Below are positions 36,025 to 42,618 of a stretch of DNA of 64,000 nt, in pieces. Made by a program: the position numbers and the translations under genes. Below the pieces are notes generated by a model, which was not told where the DNA came from, made no database searches, and saw only the letters and a list, made by a program, of their open reading frames with translations. Origin of the DNA: Halorubrum sp. 2020YC2 (GTDB lineage Archaea > Halobacteriota > Halobacteria > Halobacteriales > Haloferacaceae); contig NZ_CP076019.1 of the NCBI RefSeq assembly GCF_018623055.1, positions 62,001 to 126,000 of the forward strand. The letters are read 5' to 3'. Within the stretch, counting starts at the first letter, position 1. Each line of letters starts with the position of its first letter.

Positions 36025-36429
36025 CGGATTCCCCCTCCGTCGAGTCCGCGACTTCCCGACGCGGCGTCGATACGTACCACTAGCGGCTCATCGATACAAG
36101 TGAACTTTAACCTTTGTTCAGGCGCTAAGTCCCCTTCCTCAAGGAGCAAACCGCGTCAGCGGTGAGCGAGTAGGGTGGGGTAGTTCACTCGATCGACGCG
36201 CGGCGGCGCGGTCAGGGCGCGATCGCCGCTGTCGGGCGTGCCACCGGCCCCCACGCGACCCGCGGAGCGAAGCGGTTAAGGGCGAACCGCGGGTATTCTC
36301 GCCAACTCGCTGGTGCGGACACAGCGGGCACTCGCCGCCGGGACCGCGGTCGGGCCGACCGCCGCGTGCTCCGGGACGAGACGACATGTGGCCCCTCGCG
36401 GCTGAATCGCAACCGTCCGCGGACACACA
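36025..36429. other. Divergent promoter region between cobT and rpl15e, no gene seen
   Basis: 405 nt. Minus-strand AGGTTAAAG (near 36106) could be the TATA of the cobalamin operon, giving a leader of ~55 nt. Plus-strand AGCGGTTAAGG (36271-36281) could be the TATA for rpl15e with a leader of ~125 nt. I looked for a cobalamin riboswitch and found no B12-box-like core. The long, GC-rich rpl15e leader may fold but shows no RNA motif I recognise. Confidence 0.5.
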
Positions 36430-37020
36430 ATGGCACGAAGTTTCTACTCGCACATCAAGGAGGCGTGGCAGTCCCCCAAGGAGGGGAAACTAGCGGAACT
36501 GCAGTGGCAGCGCAAACAGGAGTGGCGCGATCAGGGCGCCATCGAGCGCATCGAGCGCCCCACTCGGCTGGACAAGGCCCGCGAACTGGGCTACAAGGCC
36601 AAGCAGGGCGTCGTCGTCGCCCGCGTGAGCGTCCGCAAGGGCGGCTCGCGCAAGCAGCGCTTCAAGGCGGGCCGCCGCTCGAAGCGCCAGGGCGTCAACC
36701 GCGTCTCGCGCCGCAAGTCGATCCAGCGCATCGCGGAGGAGCGCGCCTCGCGGAAGTACCGGAACCTGCGCGTGCTCAACTCCTACTGGGTCGGTGAGGA
36801 CGGCTCCCAGAAGTGGCACGAGGTCATCCTCGTGGACCCGGCTCACCCCGCGATCGAGAACGATGACGAGCTGAACTGGATCTGCTCGGACGACCACAAG
36901 GGCCGCGCGTACCGCGGCCTCACCTCCGCCGGCACCAAGGGCCGCGGCCAGCGCAAGCGCGGCAAGGGCACCGAGAAGACGCGCCCGAGCGTCACCTCGA
37001 ACGACCGGCAGGGCAAGTAG
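36430..37020 (+). CDS. rpl15e: Large ribosomal subunit protein L15e
   Basis: 196 residues, the full archaeal length. [20 protein letters not shown] at the start, [21 protein letters not shown] in the middle and [15 protein letters not shown]-like sequence near the end (here [20 protein letters not shown]) are diagnostic. Basic protein of the 50S subunit, unlike the acidic proteome around it. The leader of ~125 nt is longer than for most genes in this window. Confidence 0.97.
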   Translation: MARSFYSHIKEAWQSPKEGKLAELQWQRKQEWRDQGAIERIERPTRLDKARELGYKAKQGVVVARVSVRKGGSRKQRFKAGRRSKRQGVNRVSRRKSIQRIAEERASRKYRNLRVLNSYWVGEDGSQKWHEVILVDPAHPAIENDDELNWICSDDHKGRAYRGLTSAGTKGRGQRKRGKGTEKTRPSVTSNDRQGK

Positions 37021-37150
37021 CCCGTCCCGCCTCGCGGCCGACGACACCCGTTTTTTCGCGCTCCGCTCTCTCCCCCAGCCGCGGCGCCGGACGCGTCGAC
37101 ACAAGAGCAAAGAGACCGCGTCACGTACTAACATACGTGGCGATCCGCCG

Positions 37151-38539
37151 GTGACCGCGAGCAACCCCGTCCCCCTCGACGCGTTCGCGACCGAACTCCG
37201 GTCGCTCGATAGCGACGGGTTCGCGACGCTCGTCGGCGAGACGTACGCGGCCACCGCCGACGGCGTCGAGGTCGACCCGCCGCGCGTCACGGTGTCGGAG
37301 GGGGACCGCCGGACCGAACTGCTCGTCGTCGCGGCCGCGGACGAGCGCGTCTCCGACGACGCGGTCGACACGGTCGACGCGGTCGCCGTCGCGAGCGACT
37401 CGGTCGACGACCTCGGCGCCGAACTCGACGCCGACGTGGTGACGCCGGCGGACCTCCGGGAGCGCCTCCTGTACGCCGTCCCGCCCGCGGAGGCGAACGC
37501 GACCGCCGACCGGCTCCTCGGCGTTCCGGTCCGGTCCGACGCGTACGACGCGGCGGATTCCGACGCCGGCACGGCTGACGGCGACGGTAACGGCGTGACC
37601 GACGTCGACGGCGACGAGTCGGACGACGACAGAGCGACGGTCGATGACGGCGCGGCGATCGATGACGGCGCGGCGACGGGCGCCGTCGCGTCGGGCGCGA
37701 CGGGGAGCGGCGTCGCACCGAGTCCTCCGTCTGCCGACCGGGGCGCCGCCGGTTCGACCGACGATTCGCGGACGCGCGACCGACCGACCGAGTCCGCCGC
37801 CGACGCGCCGGGCGATCTGCGCTCTCCGCGGACCGTCCTCGCGGCGGTCGCCGTGGCCGCGCTCCTCGTCGCGGCGGCCGGGGGCGGCTTCGCCGCCGGG
37901 ACCGCTGGACTGGGCGGCTTGGCGGGGATCGCGGGCGTGGGAGACGGCGGAGCGACCGACCCGTCCGCGACGGACGCGGACGCGACCGGGGCGACCAACG
38001 AGAGCGACGACGGGAGCGGAGGGTCGGTCGCGGACGGCGACGACGGGAGCGGAGAGTCGGTCGCGGACGGCGACGGCGGAGACACCGCCTCGGTCGCGGA
38101 CGGCGACTCGACGGGTGAGGCCGCTAGGAACACCGCGCCCTCTCCCACCTGCGACCGGTCCGCGCTTCAGGTCGTCCAGGTTCAGATGAACGCGCTCCGA
38201 TACAACGACGACGCGACGAACGACGGCATCCGGACCCTGCGGGCGTTCGCGTCGCCGGAGAACAGAGACGTCGTCGGCTCGGTCGGCCAGTACGCCGAAC
38301 TGTTCGAGACGGAGCGGTACGCGCCGATGCTCGCGTACGACACGGCGGAGTACTCGGTGCCGGAGGTGACCGACGACACGGCGGCGGTCGAGGTCGTCAC
38401 CCGGGAGAACGGCAGCGTCACCGGCCGCTACGAGTTCCGACTCGTCCGGGTCGCCGGCGGGAGCGGGGACGCGGACGGTTCGCTCGGTGACGCGGACGAC
38501 TGCTGGATGACCGACGCCGTGGCGGCGTCGGTGGAGTGA
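37151..38539 (+). CDS. Single-span membrane protein with acidic linkers and a DUF4864-like C-terminal domain
   Basis: 462 residues, GTG start. Residues ~1-125 are a compact domain (FATELRSLDSDGFATLVGET; TELLVVAAADERVSDD) faintly reminiscent of the restriction-endonuclease-like fold seen in other haloarchaeal proteins. After an acidic Ser/Ala/Asp linker, one membrane helix (TVLAAVAVAALLVAAAGGGF, ~residues 228-250) leads to another Asp/Gly linker and a C-terminal domain with LQVVQVQMNALRYNDDATND, TLRAFASPENRDVVG and RYAPMLAYDTAEYSVPEV. That pattern resembles DUF4864. The helix position suggests cytoplasmic N-domain and external C-domain. Function unknown. Confidence 0.75.
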   Translation: MTASNPVPLDAFATELRSLDSDGFATLVGETYAATADGVEVDPPRVTVSEGDRRTELLVVAAADERVSDDAVDTVDAVAVASDSVDDLGAELDADVVTPADLRERLLYAVPPAEANATADRLLGVPVRSDAYDAADSDAGTADGDGNGVTDVDGDESDDDRATVDDGAAIDDGAATGAVASGATGSGVAPSPPSADRGAAGSTDDSRTRDRPTESAADAPGDLRSPRTVLAAVAVAALLVAAAGGGFAAGTAGLGGLAGIAGVGDGGATDPSATDADATGATNESDDGSGGSVADGDDGSGESVADGDGGDTASVADGDSTGEAARNTAPSPTCDRSALQVVQVQMNALRYNDDATNDGIRTLRAFASPENRDVVGSVGQYAELFETERYAPMLAYDTAEYSVPEVTDDTAAVEVVTRENGSVTGRYEFRLVRVAGGSGDADGSLGDADDCWMTDAVAASVE

Positions 38540-38579
38540 GTCGCTTCGGCGGCGTCGCGACCGCCGCCCGGGAACACGG

Positions 38580-38585
38580 TTATAT
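38580..38585 (+). promoter_or_regulatory. TATA box of leaderless ubaA promoter
   Basis: TTATAT lies about 27 nt before the ATG at 38609, within GGTTATATCC, consistent with a leaderless transcript. Confidence 0.65.
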
Positions 38586-38608
38586 CCGCGCCGGCACAGG
38601 TCACGCAC

Positions 38609-39421
38609 ATGAGCCTCTCTCTCGACGCGACCCAACTCGACCGCTACTCCAGACACGTCATCTTGGACGACGTCGGCCCGGAGGGACAAAAGCGGCTGCT
38701 CGACGGCCGCGTCCTCGTCGTGGGCGCGGGCGGACTCGGGTCGCCCGCGATCCAGTACCTCGCGGCCGCGGGCGTCGGGACAATCGGGGTGGTCGACGAC
38801 GACGTCGTCGAGCGCTCGAACCTCCAGCGGCAGGTCATCCACGCCGACGGCGACGTGGGGCGAAAGAAGGTCGACTCGGCGGCCGAGTTCGTGGCCGACC
38901 TCAACCCCGACGTCGACGTCGAGCGTCACGAACGGCGGCTCGACGCGAGCAACGCCCGCGAACTGGTCGCGGACTACGACGTCGTCGTCGACTGCTCGGA
39001 CAACTTCGCCACCCGGTACGTGGTGAACGACGCCGCCCGGATCGAGGGCGTTCCCGTCTCGCACGGCGCCATCTACAAGTTCGAGGGACAGGTGACGACG
39101 CTCTCGCCCGAGGGTCCCTGCTACCGCTGTCTGTTCCCGGAGCCGCCGGAGCCGGGGACGGTGCCGGACTGCGCCAGCACGGGCGTCCTCGGCGTCCTTC
39201 CGGGGACGGTCGGCTGTCTTCAGGCGACGGAGGCGGTGAAGCTACTCATGGACATAGGCGACCCGCTCGTCGGCCGGATGCTGTTCTACGACGCGATGGA
39301 CCTCTCCTTCGAGACGGTGCCGTACGCGCGCAACCCCGACTGCCCGGTCTGCGGCGACGACGGTATCGACACCATCGAGGGGATCGATTACGCGGCCGGC
39401 TGTCAGGTCGACGCGGCGTAA
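38609..39421 (+). CDS. ubaA: E1-like SAMP-activating enzyme UbaA (MoeB/ThiF family)
   Basis: 270 residues. RYSRHVILDDVGPEGQKRL and VLVVGAGGLGSPAIQYLAA form the adenylation domain with its ATP loop; DCSDNFATRYVVNDA holds the Mg-binding aspartate. The catalytic cysteine lies in PDCASTGVLGVLPG, and two pairs CYRC and CPVC bind zinc. In Haloferax UbaA activates ubiquitin-like SAMPs for protein modification and also drives sulfur transfer for molybdopterin and thiolated tRNA. The latter ties loosely to the molybdoenzyme at 22104. Leaderless promoter. Confidence 0.95.
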   Translation: MSLSLDATQLDRYSRHVILDDVGPEGQKRLLDGRVLVVGAGGLGSPAIQYLAAAGVGTIGVVDDDVVERSNLQRQVIHADGDVGRKKVDSAAEFVADLNPDVDVERHERRLDASNARELVADYDVVVDCSDNFATRYVVNDAARIEGVPVSHGAIYKFEGQVTTLSPEGPCYRCLFPEPPEPGTVPDCASTGVLGVLPGTVGCLQATEAVKLLMDIGDPLVGRMLFYDAMDLSFETVPYARNPDCPVCGDDGIDTIEGIDYAAGCQVDAA

Positions 39422-39458
39422 CCTCTTCTCGCGGTCCCGGCGCGACCGGCTCCCCCGC

Positions 39459-39869
39459 TCACAGCGAGCGGTCGGTCATCGCGGTGCCCGCGGTGACGTC
39501 GGCGTCCTCGTCGACGAACCCCGACCGGACGCACCACCGGCAGTACTGATAGCCCGCCCGGTTCTCGGCGCCGCAGTGGCGGCAGACGACGGTCTCTCCG
39601 TCGGCGTCGAGCGGCGGGGGGTCGTCCCCGCCGCCCCCGCCGCTCGCCGCGCCCGTCCCGTCGGCGTCCGCGTCGCGGCCGAGCCCGACCGCCGGGCCCG
39701 CCTCGGGCGCCTCCCCGTCGCGGTCCGCGTCCGACGACCGGGTCGCGGCCGAGCCGAACAGCTCCGCGGGGTCGCGGTTCTGCCGGACGAGCAGCCACAT
39801 CACCGCGAGGTTGACCGCCGCCACGCCGGCGAATATCGCTGCCAGCGGCACGAGCTGATCACCCGTCAT
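39459..39869 (-). CDS. Membrane-anchored zinc-ribbon protein
   Basis: 136 residues. An N-terminal membrane helix (LAAIFAGVAAVNLAVMWLLV) is followed by an acidic low-complexity linker (~residues 40-90) and one zinc ribbon CRHCGAENRAGYQYCRWC (~95-112). Such helix-linker-ribbon proteins are common in haloarchaea and probably recruit partners to the membrane; the specific role is unknown. It converges on ubaA (37 nt between stops). Confidence 0.78.
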   Translation of the reverse strand: MTGDQLVPLAAIFAGVAAVNLAVMWLLVRQNRDPAELFGSAATRSSDADRDGEAPEAGPAVGLGRDADADGTGAASGGGGGDDPPPLDADGETVVCRHCGAENRAGYQYCRWCVRSGFVDEDADVTAGTAMTDRSL

Positions 39870-40072
39870 GCGTGTCGTGTTACCATTCCAGCCGCTTGTG
39901 TCTGACGGTGGGACAGGTCGGGTCCGGGAGCGGACTCGGTTAGTCGGGTCTGGCGGGTGGGTCCGGCCGCGTCCGGCGCCTCGGCTCGACCGGGTCCGAT
40001 GGCTCGGCCTGGACGTATCCGACGACTCCGCTCCAGAGTACTCTTGAGGCCGCCGGCCGAAGGCGCACTCGC

Positions 40073-40453
40073 ATGAAAGAGACCATCCACACGGACGACG
40101 CCCCGGCGGCGGTGGGCGCGTACAGTCAGGCGACGACCGACGGCGACCTCGTGTTCACGGCCGGGCAGATCCCGCTGACGCCAGAGGGCGACCTCCTCGA
40201 CGACGCGCCGATCGCGGTCCAGACCGAGCAGGCGCTCGACAACCTCCTCGCGGTGTTAGCGGAGGCGGGTGCCGGCCCCGAGGACGTGCTCAAGACGACC
40301 GTGTTCATGGCCGACATCGACGACTTCGACGAGATGAACGAGACGTACGCCGACTACTTCGACGAGTCGCCGCCGGCCCGCTCCGCGGTCGAGGCCGGCG
40401 CGCTCCCGAAGGGCGCCGGCGTCGAGATAGAGGCCGTCGCCGTCGTCGAGTGA
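40073..40453 (+). CDS. ridA: RidA-family reactive imine deaminase
   Basis: 126 residues, ATG start. DAPAAVGAYSQATTDGDLVF, TAGQIPLTPEGDLL and VLKTTVFMADIDDFDEMNETY are RidA/YjgF hallmarks, and the conserved arginine in PPARSAVEAGALPKGAGVEIE binds the substrate carboxylate. It hydrolyses reactive enamines and imines made by PLP enzymes such as threonine ammonia-lyase; a gene for that enzyme lies at 58710. Its stop overlaps the next start (TGATG). Confidence 0.95.
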   Translation: MKETIHTDDAPAAVGAYSQATTDGDLVFTAGQIPLTPEGDLLDDAPIAVQTEQALDNLLAVLAEAGAGPEDVLKTTVFMADIDDFDEMNETYADYFDESPPARSAVEAGALPKGAGVEIEAVAVVE

Positions 40454-40713
40454 TGCCGGACGGCGGCGGCGAACCGGCGGGGGCGCGCGGCGCTCCGGCC
40501 ACGCCGCGCGCCCGAGCGCGGTCCGCGGCGCTGTGGGGCCTCGTCGGCGGGTTCGCTTTCCTCGCGCTCGCGCAGGGGTACCGGCTCCTCGGGCCCGGGT
40601 CGCTGCCGGTCGGTCTTGGGGGGACGGCGCTCATCGCGTTGGGCGTCGGCGTCGCCTCGGGCGGTCTCTCCTACCTCGCCGAGGCGCGCCTCCGGGCGAA
40701 AAGAAGGACTTAA
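40453..40713 (+). CDS. Small membrane protein, unknown function
   Basis: 86 residues from the ATG that overlaps the ridA stop. A basic N-terminal part (RARARSAALWG) precedes two membrane segments (GLVGGFAFLALAQGYRLLG and GGTALIALGVGVASGGLSYL). Small two-helix proteins of this kind are widespread in haloarchaea without a known role. Translational coupling to ridA suggests a shared transcript. Confidence 0.75.
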   Translation: MPDGGGEPAGARGAPATPRARARSAALWGLVGGFAFLALAQGYRLLGPGSLPVGLGGTALIALGVGVASGGLSYLAEARLRAKRRT

Positions 40714-40740
40714 CAGTCGCACCGGAGTATCACCGAGTGA

Positions 40741-40822
40741 GCCAGGATGGCCGAGTGGTAAGGCGCACGCCTGGAAAGCGTGTTCCCATCCGGGATCGGG
40801 GGTTCAAATCCCTCTCCTGGCG
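40741..40822 (+). tRNA. tRNA-Ser (anticodon GGA)
   Basis: 82 nt with a class II variable arm. The acceptor arms GCCAGGA and TCCTGGC pair fully, with discriminator G as in serine tRNAs. The anticodon arm is CACGC-CTGGAAA-GCGTG, giving GGA for UCC/UCU serine codons. The T arm contains GGTTCAAATCC. No intron; CCA is not encoded. Its 3' end is repeated twice downstream, indicating use as an integration target. Confidence 0.95.
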
Positions 40823-40825
40823 TTT

Positions 40826-41051
40826 CGCCGTCGCAACAACGAGCGAGGAGCGACAGCGACGAGCGAGTACCGCGACAGCGAAGCGCCAGCGTATTTGAAC
40901 CCTATCAGTCGCGCGCAGCGAGCGGTGCGAGGTGCGAGCTGAGAGGGACCGAAGGTCCCTCAAGCAGCCGGCGCGAAGCGCCGGCGACGAAGCGAGCACC
41001 TCGATTGCGAGCGGCGAAGCCGCGAGCAGTGAGCGAGCACGTCTGATTCCG
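40826..41051. other. Gene-free spacer between tRNA-Ser and its duplicated 3' end
   Basis: No coding character. Contains CGAGCGAGGAGCGACAGCGA-like GAGC repeats and two near-perfect triloop palindromes: AGGGACC-GAA-GGTCCCT at 40944-40960 and arms GCCGGCGC/GCGCCGGC around GAA at 40967-40985. The same hairpin type fills the loops of the structured repeats. Confidence 0.6.
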
Positions 41052-41076
41052 GTTCAAATCCCTCTCCTGGCGTTTT
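41052..41076 (+). repeat. Perfect 25-nt copy of the tRNA-Ser 3' end (att-like)
   Basis: The bases from the T-arm GGTTCAAATCC through the acceptor strand to the following TTT are identical to 40801-40825. This is the hallmark of site-specific integration at a tRNA gene, but only ~230 nt separate the copies and no integrase lies between, so the element has been lost or reduced. Confidence 0.8.
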
Positions 41077-41116
41077 CGACGAATAACACGGCGAGCGGAG
41101 CGAGAGGAACGACTGC

Positions 41117-41138
41117 GGTTCAAATCCCTTTCTTGCCG
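41117..41138 (+). repeat. Degenerate third copy of the tRNA-Ser 3' end
   Basis: GGTTCAAATCCCTTTCTTGCCG matches the tRNA end with three changes. It stands directly before structured-repeat copy 3, so an older or related integration may have ended here. Confidence 0.65.
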
Positions 41139-41144
41139 CTTGCG

Positions 41145-41476
41145 TATCGACGGCGAACACCGCCAAATCCCCAGCCGGGAGGCGGGCGCACGCTCGCTGT
41201 CGTTCGAAAGGCGCTTTGCGCCTTTCGTGATGGCGAGACGCCTTTGGCGTCTCGAACCACGCTCCTCGGTCGCTCACTTCGTTCGCTCCCTGTGGTGCTT
41301 GCGTCGCCTGCGCCCGCCTCCCGGCTGCCCCTTTGAGTCCCACCCCGCACAGCAACCGCACAGCACCTCACACCTCCCCAGCCTCGTCAGTCGTCCTCCG
41401 CGTTGCTCCGGGCGACTGACTCCCTCGCGCGTGCTGCTCGCGGCCGAGGGCCGCTCGCAGGCACGCGCCACCGCAT
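41145..41476 (+). repeat. Structured intergenic repeat, copy 3
   Basis: Starts TATCGACGGCGAACACCGCC and ends CACGCGCCACCGCAT. Perfect 19-nt arms CAGCCGGGAGGCGGGCGCA (41172-41190) and TGCGCCCGCCTCCCGGCTG (41309-41327). The loop has two triloop palindromes with TTT loops (AAAGGCGC/GCGCCTTT near 41207 and GAGACGCC/GGCGTCTC near 41234) and the shared GTGGTGCTTGCGTCG. The constant box GCCCCTTTGAGTCCCA follows at 41327. No TATA box before its start, unlike copies 1, 4 and 5; TTTATTTATAAG lies just past its end. Confidence 0.8.
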
Positions 41477-41599
41477 CATTTATTTATAAGTAGTTGTCGC
41501 TGCCGCCCGTCGATATTTAAATACTAAACCGCTGTCGTCGGGCTGCGCTGCTCCGGTGACGTTTGCTCCCACCTTTCGCGGATCTATTCGCACACCGTA

Positions 41600-42289
41600 G
41601 TGTTCAGATAAGCTGGTTCCATGCGAAAGCGAACGATCTGAGCCACTCGTCAGCAGTCTCTGCTTTGGCGTTACTAAAACAGTTTGAGAAACTGGTAGTT
41701 CTGCGTTTTATCTCGCGAAAGACACGTTCGACGCTGTTCCGATTTCCATGTCGTTCATATTTAAAATCGAGGTCGTGTTTGCGACAGGCTCGCTGAAGTG
41801 AAGCTGATCCATCGACGAGAACAGTTGCGTCATCCACGTCGTGTTTGTCACGGAGATCGGCGAAAAACCGATCTGCGAGAGCGTTATTTGTCGTCGGCTC
41901 AAGCTGTGTGTGAAGCAGATCATTCGTTTCCGGATCAACAGCAGCGTACAGCCAATATTGTTCGTCATCAAGCCGAATCACAGTCTCATCAACCGCAACG
42001 TGATTCGGGCTCCGACCAGATTCCGGCTGTAGATCGGCTTTGTGAACCCAGTTGTGAACGGTGGAGCGCACTCTTTCAACACCGAATACCTCAAGAAACA
42101 AGACAGTATTCGAAAGCGACAGTCCTGCTAAATGAAGCTGAATACTGAGCTTCATCAACAGCCGCGGTGTTGCCTCTCGCTCCACAAACTCTAAGTTGAT
42201 ATCGTCTAAACAGCCGCTGAGGCGGTCGTTTTCGGGCATAGATCACTTTGAAAACGCACCGCCTCACATTTCAATTCTTATCTGAACAC
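41600..42289 (-). mobile_element. IS6-family insertion sequence
   Basis: 13-bp perfect terminal inverted repeats GTGTTCAGATAAG (41600-41612) and CTTATCTGAACAC (42277-42289) enclose one transposase gene. Base composition is clearly more AT-rich than the flanks. A 10-bp direct repeat TCGCACACCG flanks it (41588-41597 and 42294-42303) but at unequal distances (2 and 4 nt) from the repeats, so the exact ends or the target duplication are uncertain. Confidence 0.9.
41604..42239 (-). CDS. IS6-family transposase
   Basis: 211 residues; the stop lies inside the terminal inverted repeat. The DDE catalytic core is complete: first D in VAVDETVIRLDDEQYWLYAA, second D in VLVDGSASLQRACRKHD, and E in RNSVERVFREIKRRTTSF. 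The N-terminal HTH-like part (FLEVFGVERVRSTVHNWVHK) recognises the ends. Slightly shorter than many IS6 transposases (~230) but apparently intact, so the element could still be active. IS6 elements move by replicative (copy-in) transposition. Confidence 0.93.
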   Translation of the reverse strand: MPENDRLSGCLDDINLEFVEREATPRLLMKLSIQLHLAGLSLSNTVLFLEVFGVERVRSTVHNWVHKADLQPESGRSPNHVAVDETVIRLDDEQYWLYAAVDPETNDLLHTQLEPTTNNALADRFFADLRDKHDVDDATVLVDGSASLQRACRKHDLDFKYERHGNRNSVERVFREIKRRTTSFSNCFSNAKAETADEWLRSFAFAWNQLI

Positions 42290-42345
42290 CGCCTCGCACA
42301 CCGCCACAAGATTCATATGTGTGGGTATTGTTGACACGGGTGACG

Positions 42346-42513
42346 ATGCCAGACACGAAATCGGGCCGCGAGCGGAAAGGGAGGAACAAGCGCCGCCAAC
42401 TCGAGAACCACCTCGCACGGCGCGAACTCAACGCGGACGACGAGCCGCCGGAACCGTACCGGGAGCCGACAGACGCGGAGTTCCTCGCTGAGTCCGACGA
42501 CGCGGCCCGGTGA
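42346..42513 (+). CDS. Small charged protein (55 aa), unknown function
   Basis: MPDTKSGRERKGRNKRRQLE at the N-terminus is strongly basic, and the C-terminal half (DDEPPEPYREPTDAEFLAE) is acidic, giving a bipolar protein without hydrophobic core. The ATG at 42346 is preferred to 42319 because the basic block begins there. Similar tiny basic-acidic proteins are conserved in haloarchaea; binding to RNA or DNA is possible but not shown. It lies between the IS element and topA. Confidence 0.65.
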   Translation: MPDTKSGRERKGRNKRRQLENHLARRELNADDEPPEPYREPTDAEFLAESDDAAR

Positions 42514-42618
42514 CGGTCGCGCTCGGAGCGCCCCTTTTCGGTCCCCGTTCGACCCCGCGCCTGCCCGCAATCTCGCGTCGCGAAAGCTTTAGACCCGGGA
42601 GCGGCGTATCTCGGCGCA

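Noticed and set aside
36025-36429. Possible cobalamin riboswitch before the cobalamin operon
   Set aside because: No B12-box-like conserved core or typical long leader; the inferred leader is only ~55 nt.
37121-39064. A 647-codon minus-strand frame opposite the gene at 37151 and ubaA
   Set aside because: Antisense shadow with Arg/Val-rich composition unlike haloarchaeal proteins.
40741-42300. A complete integrated island at tRNA-Ser
   Set aside because: No integrase, replication or structural gene lies between the tRNA end and its copies; only footprints remain in this window.
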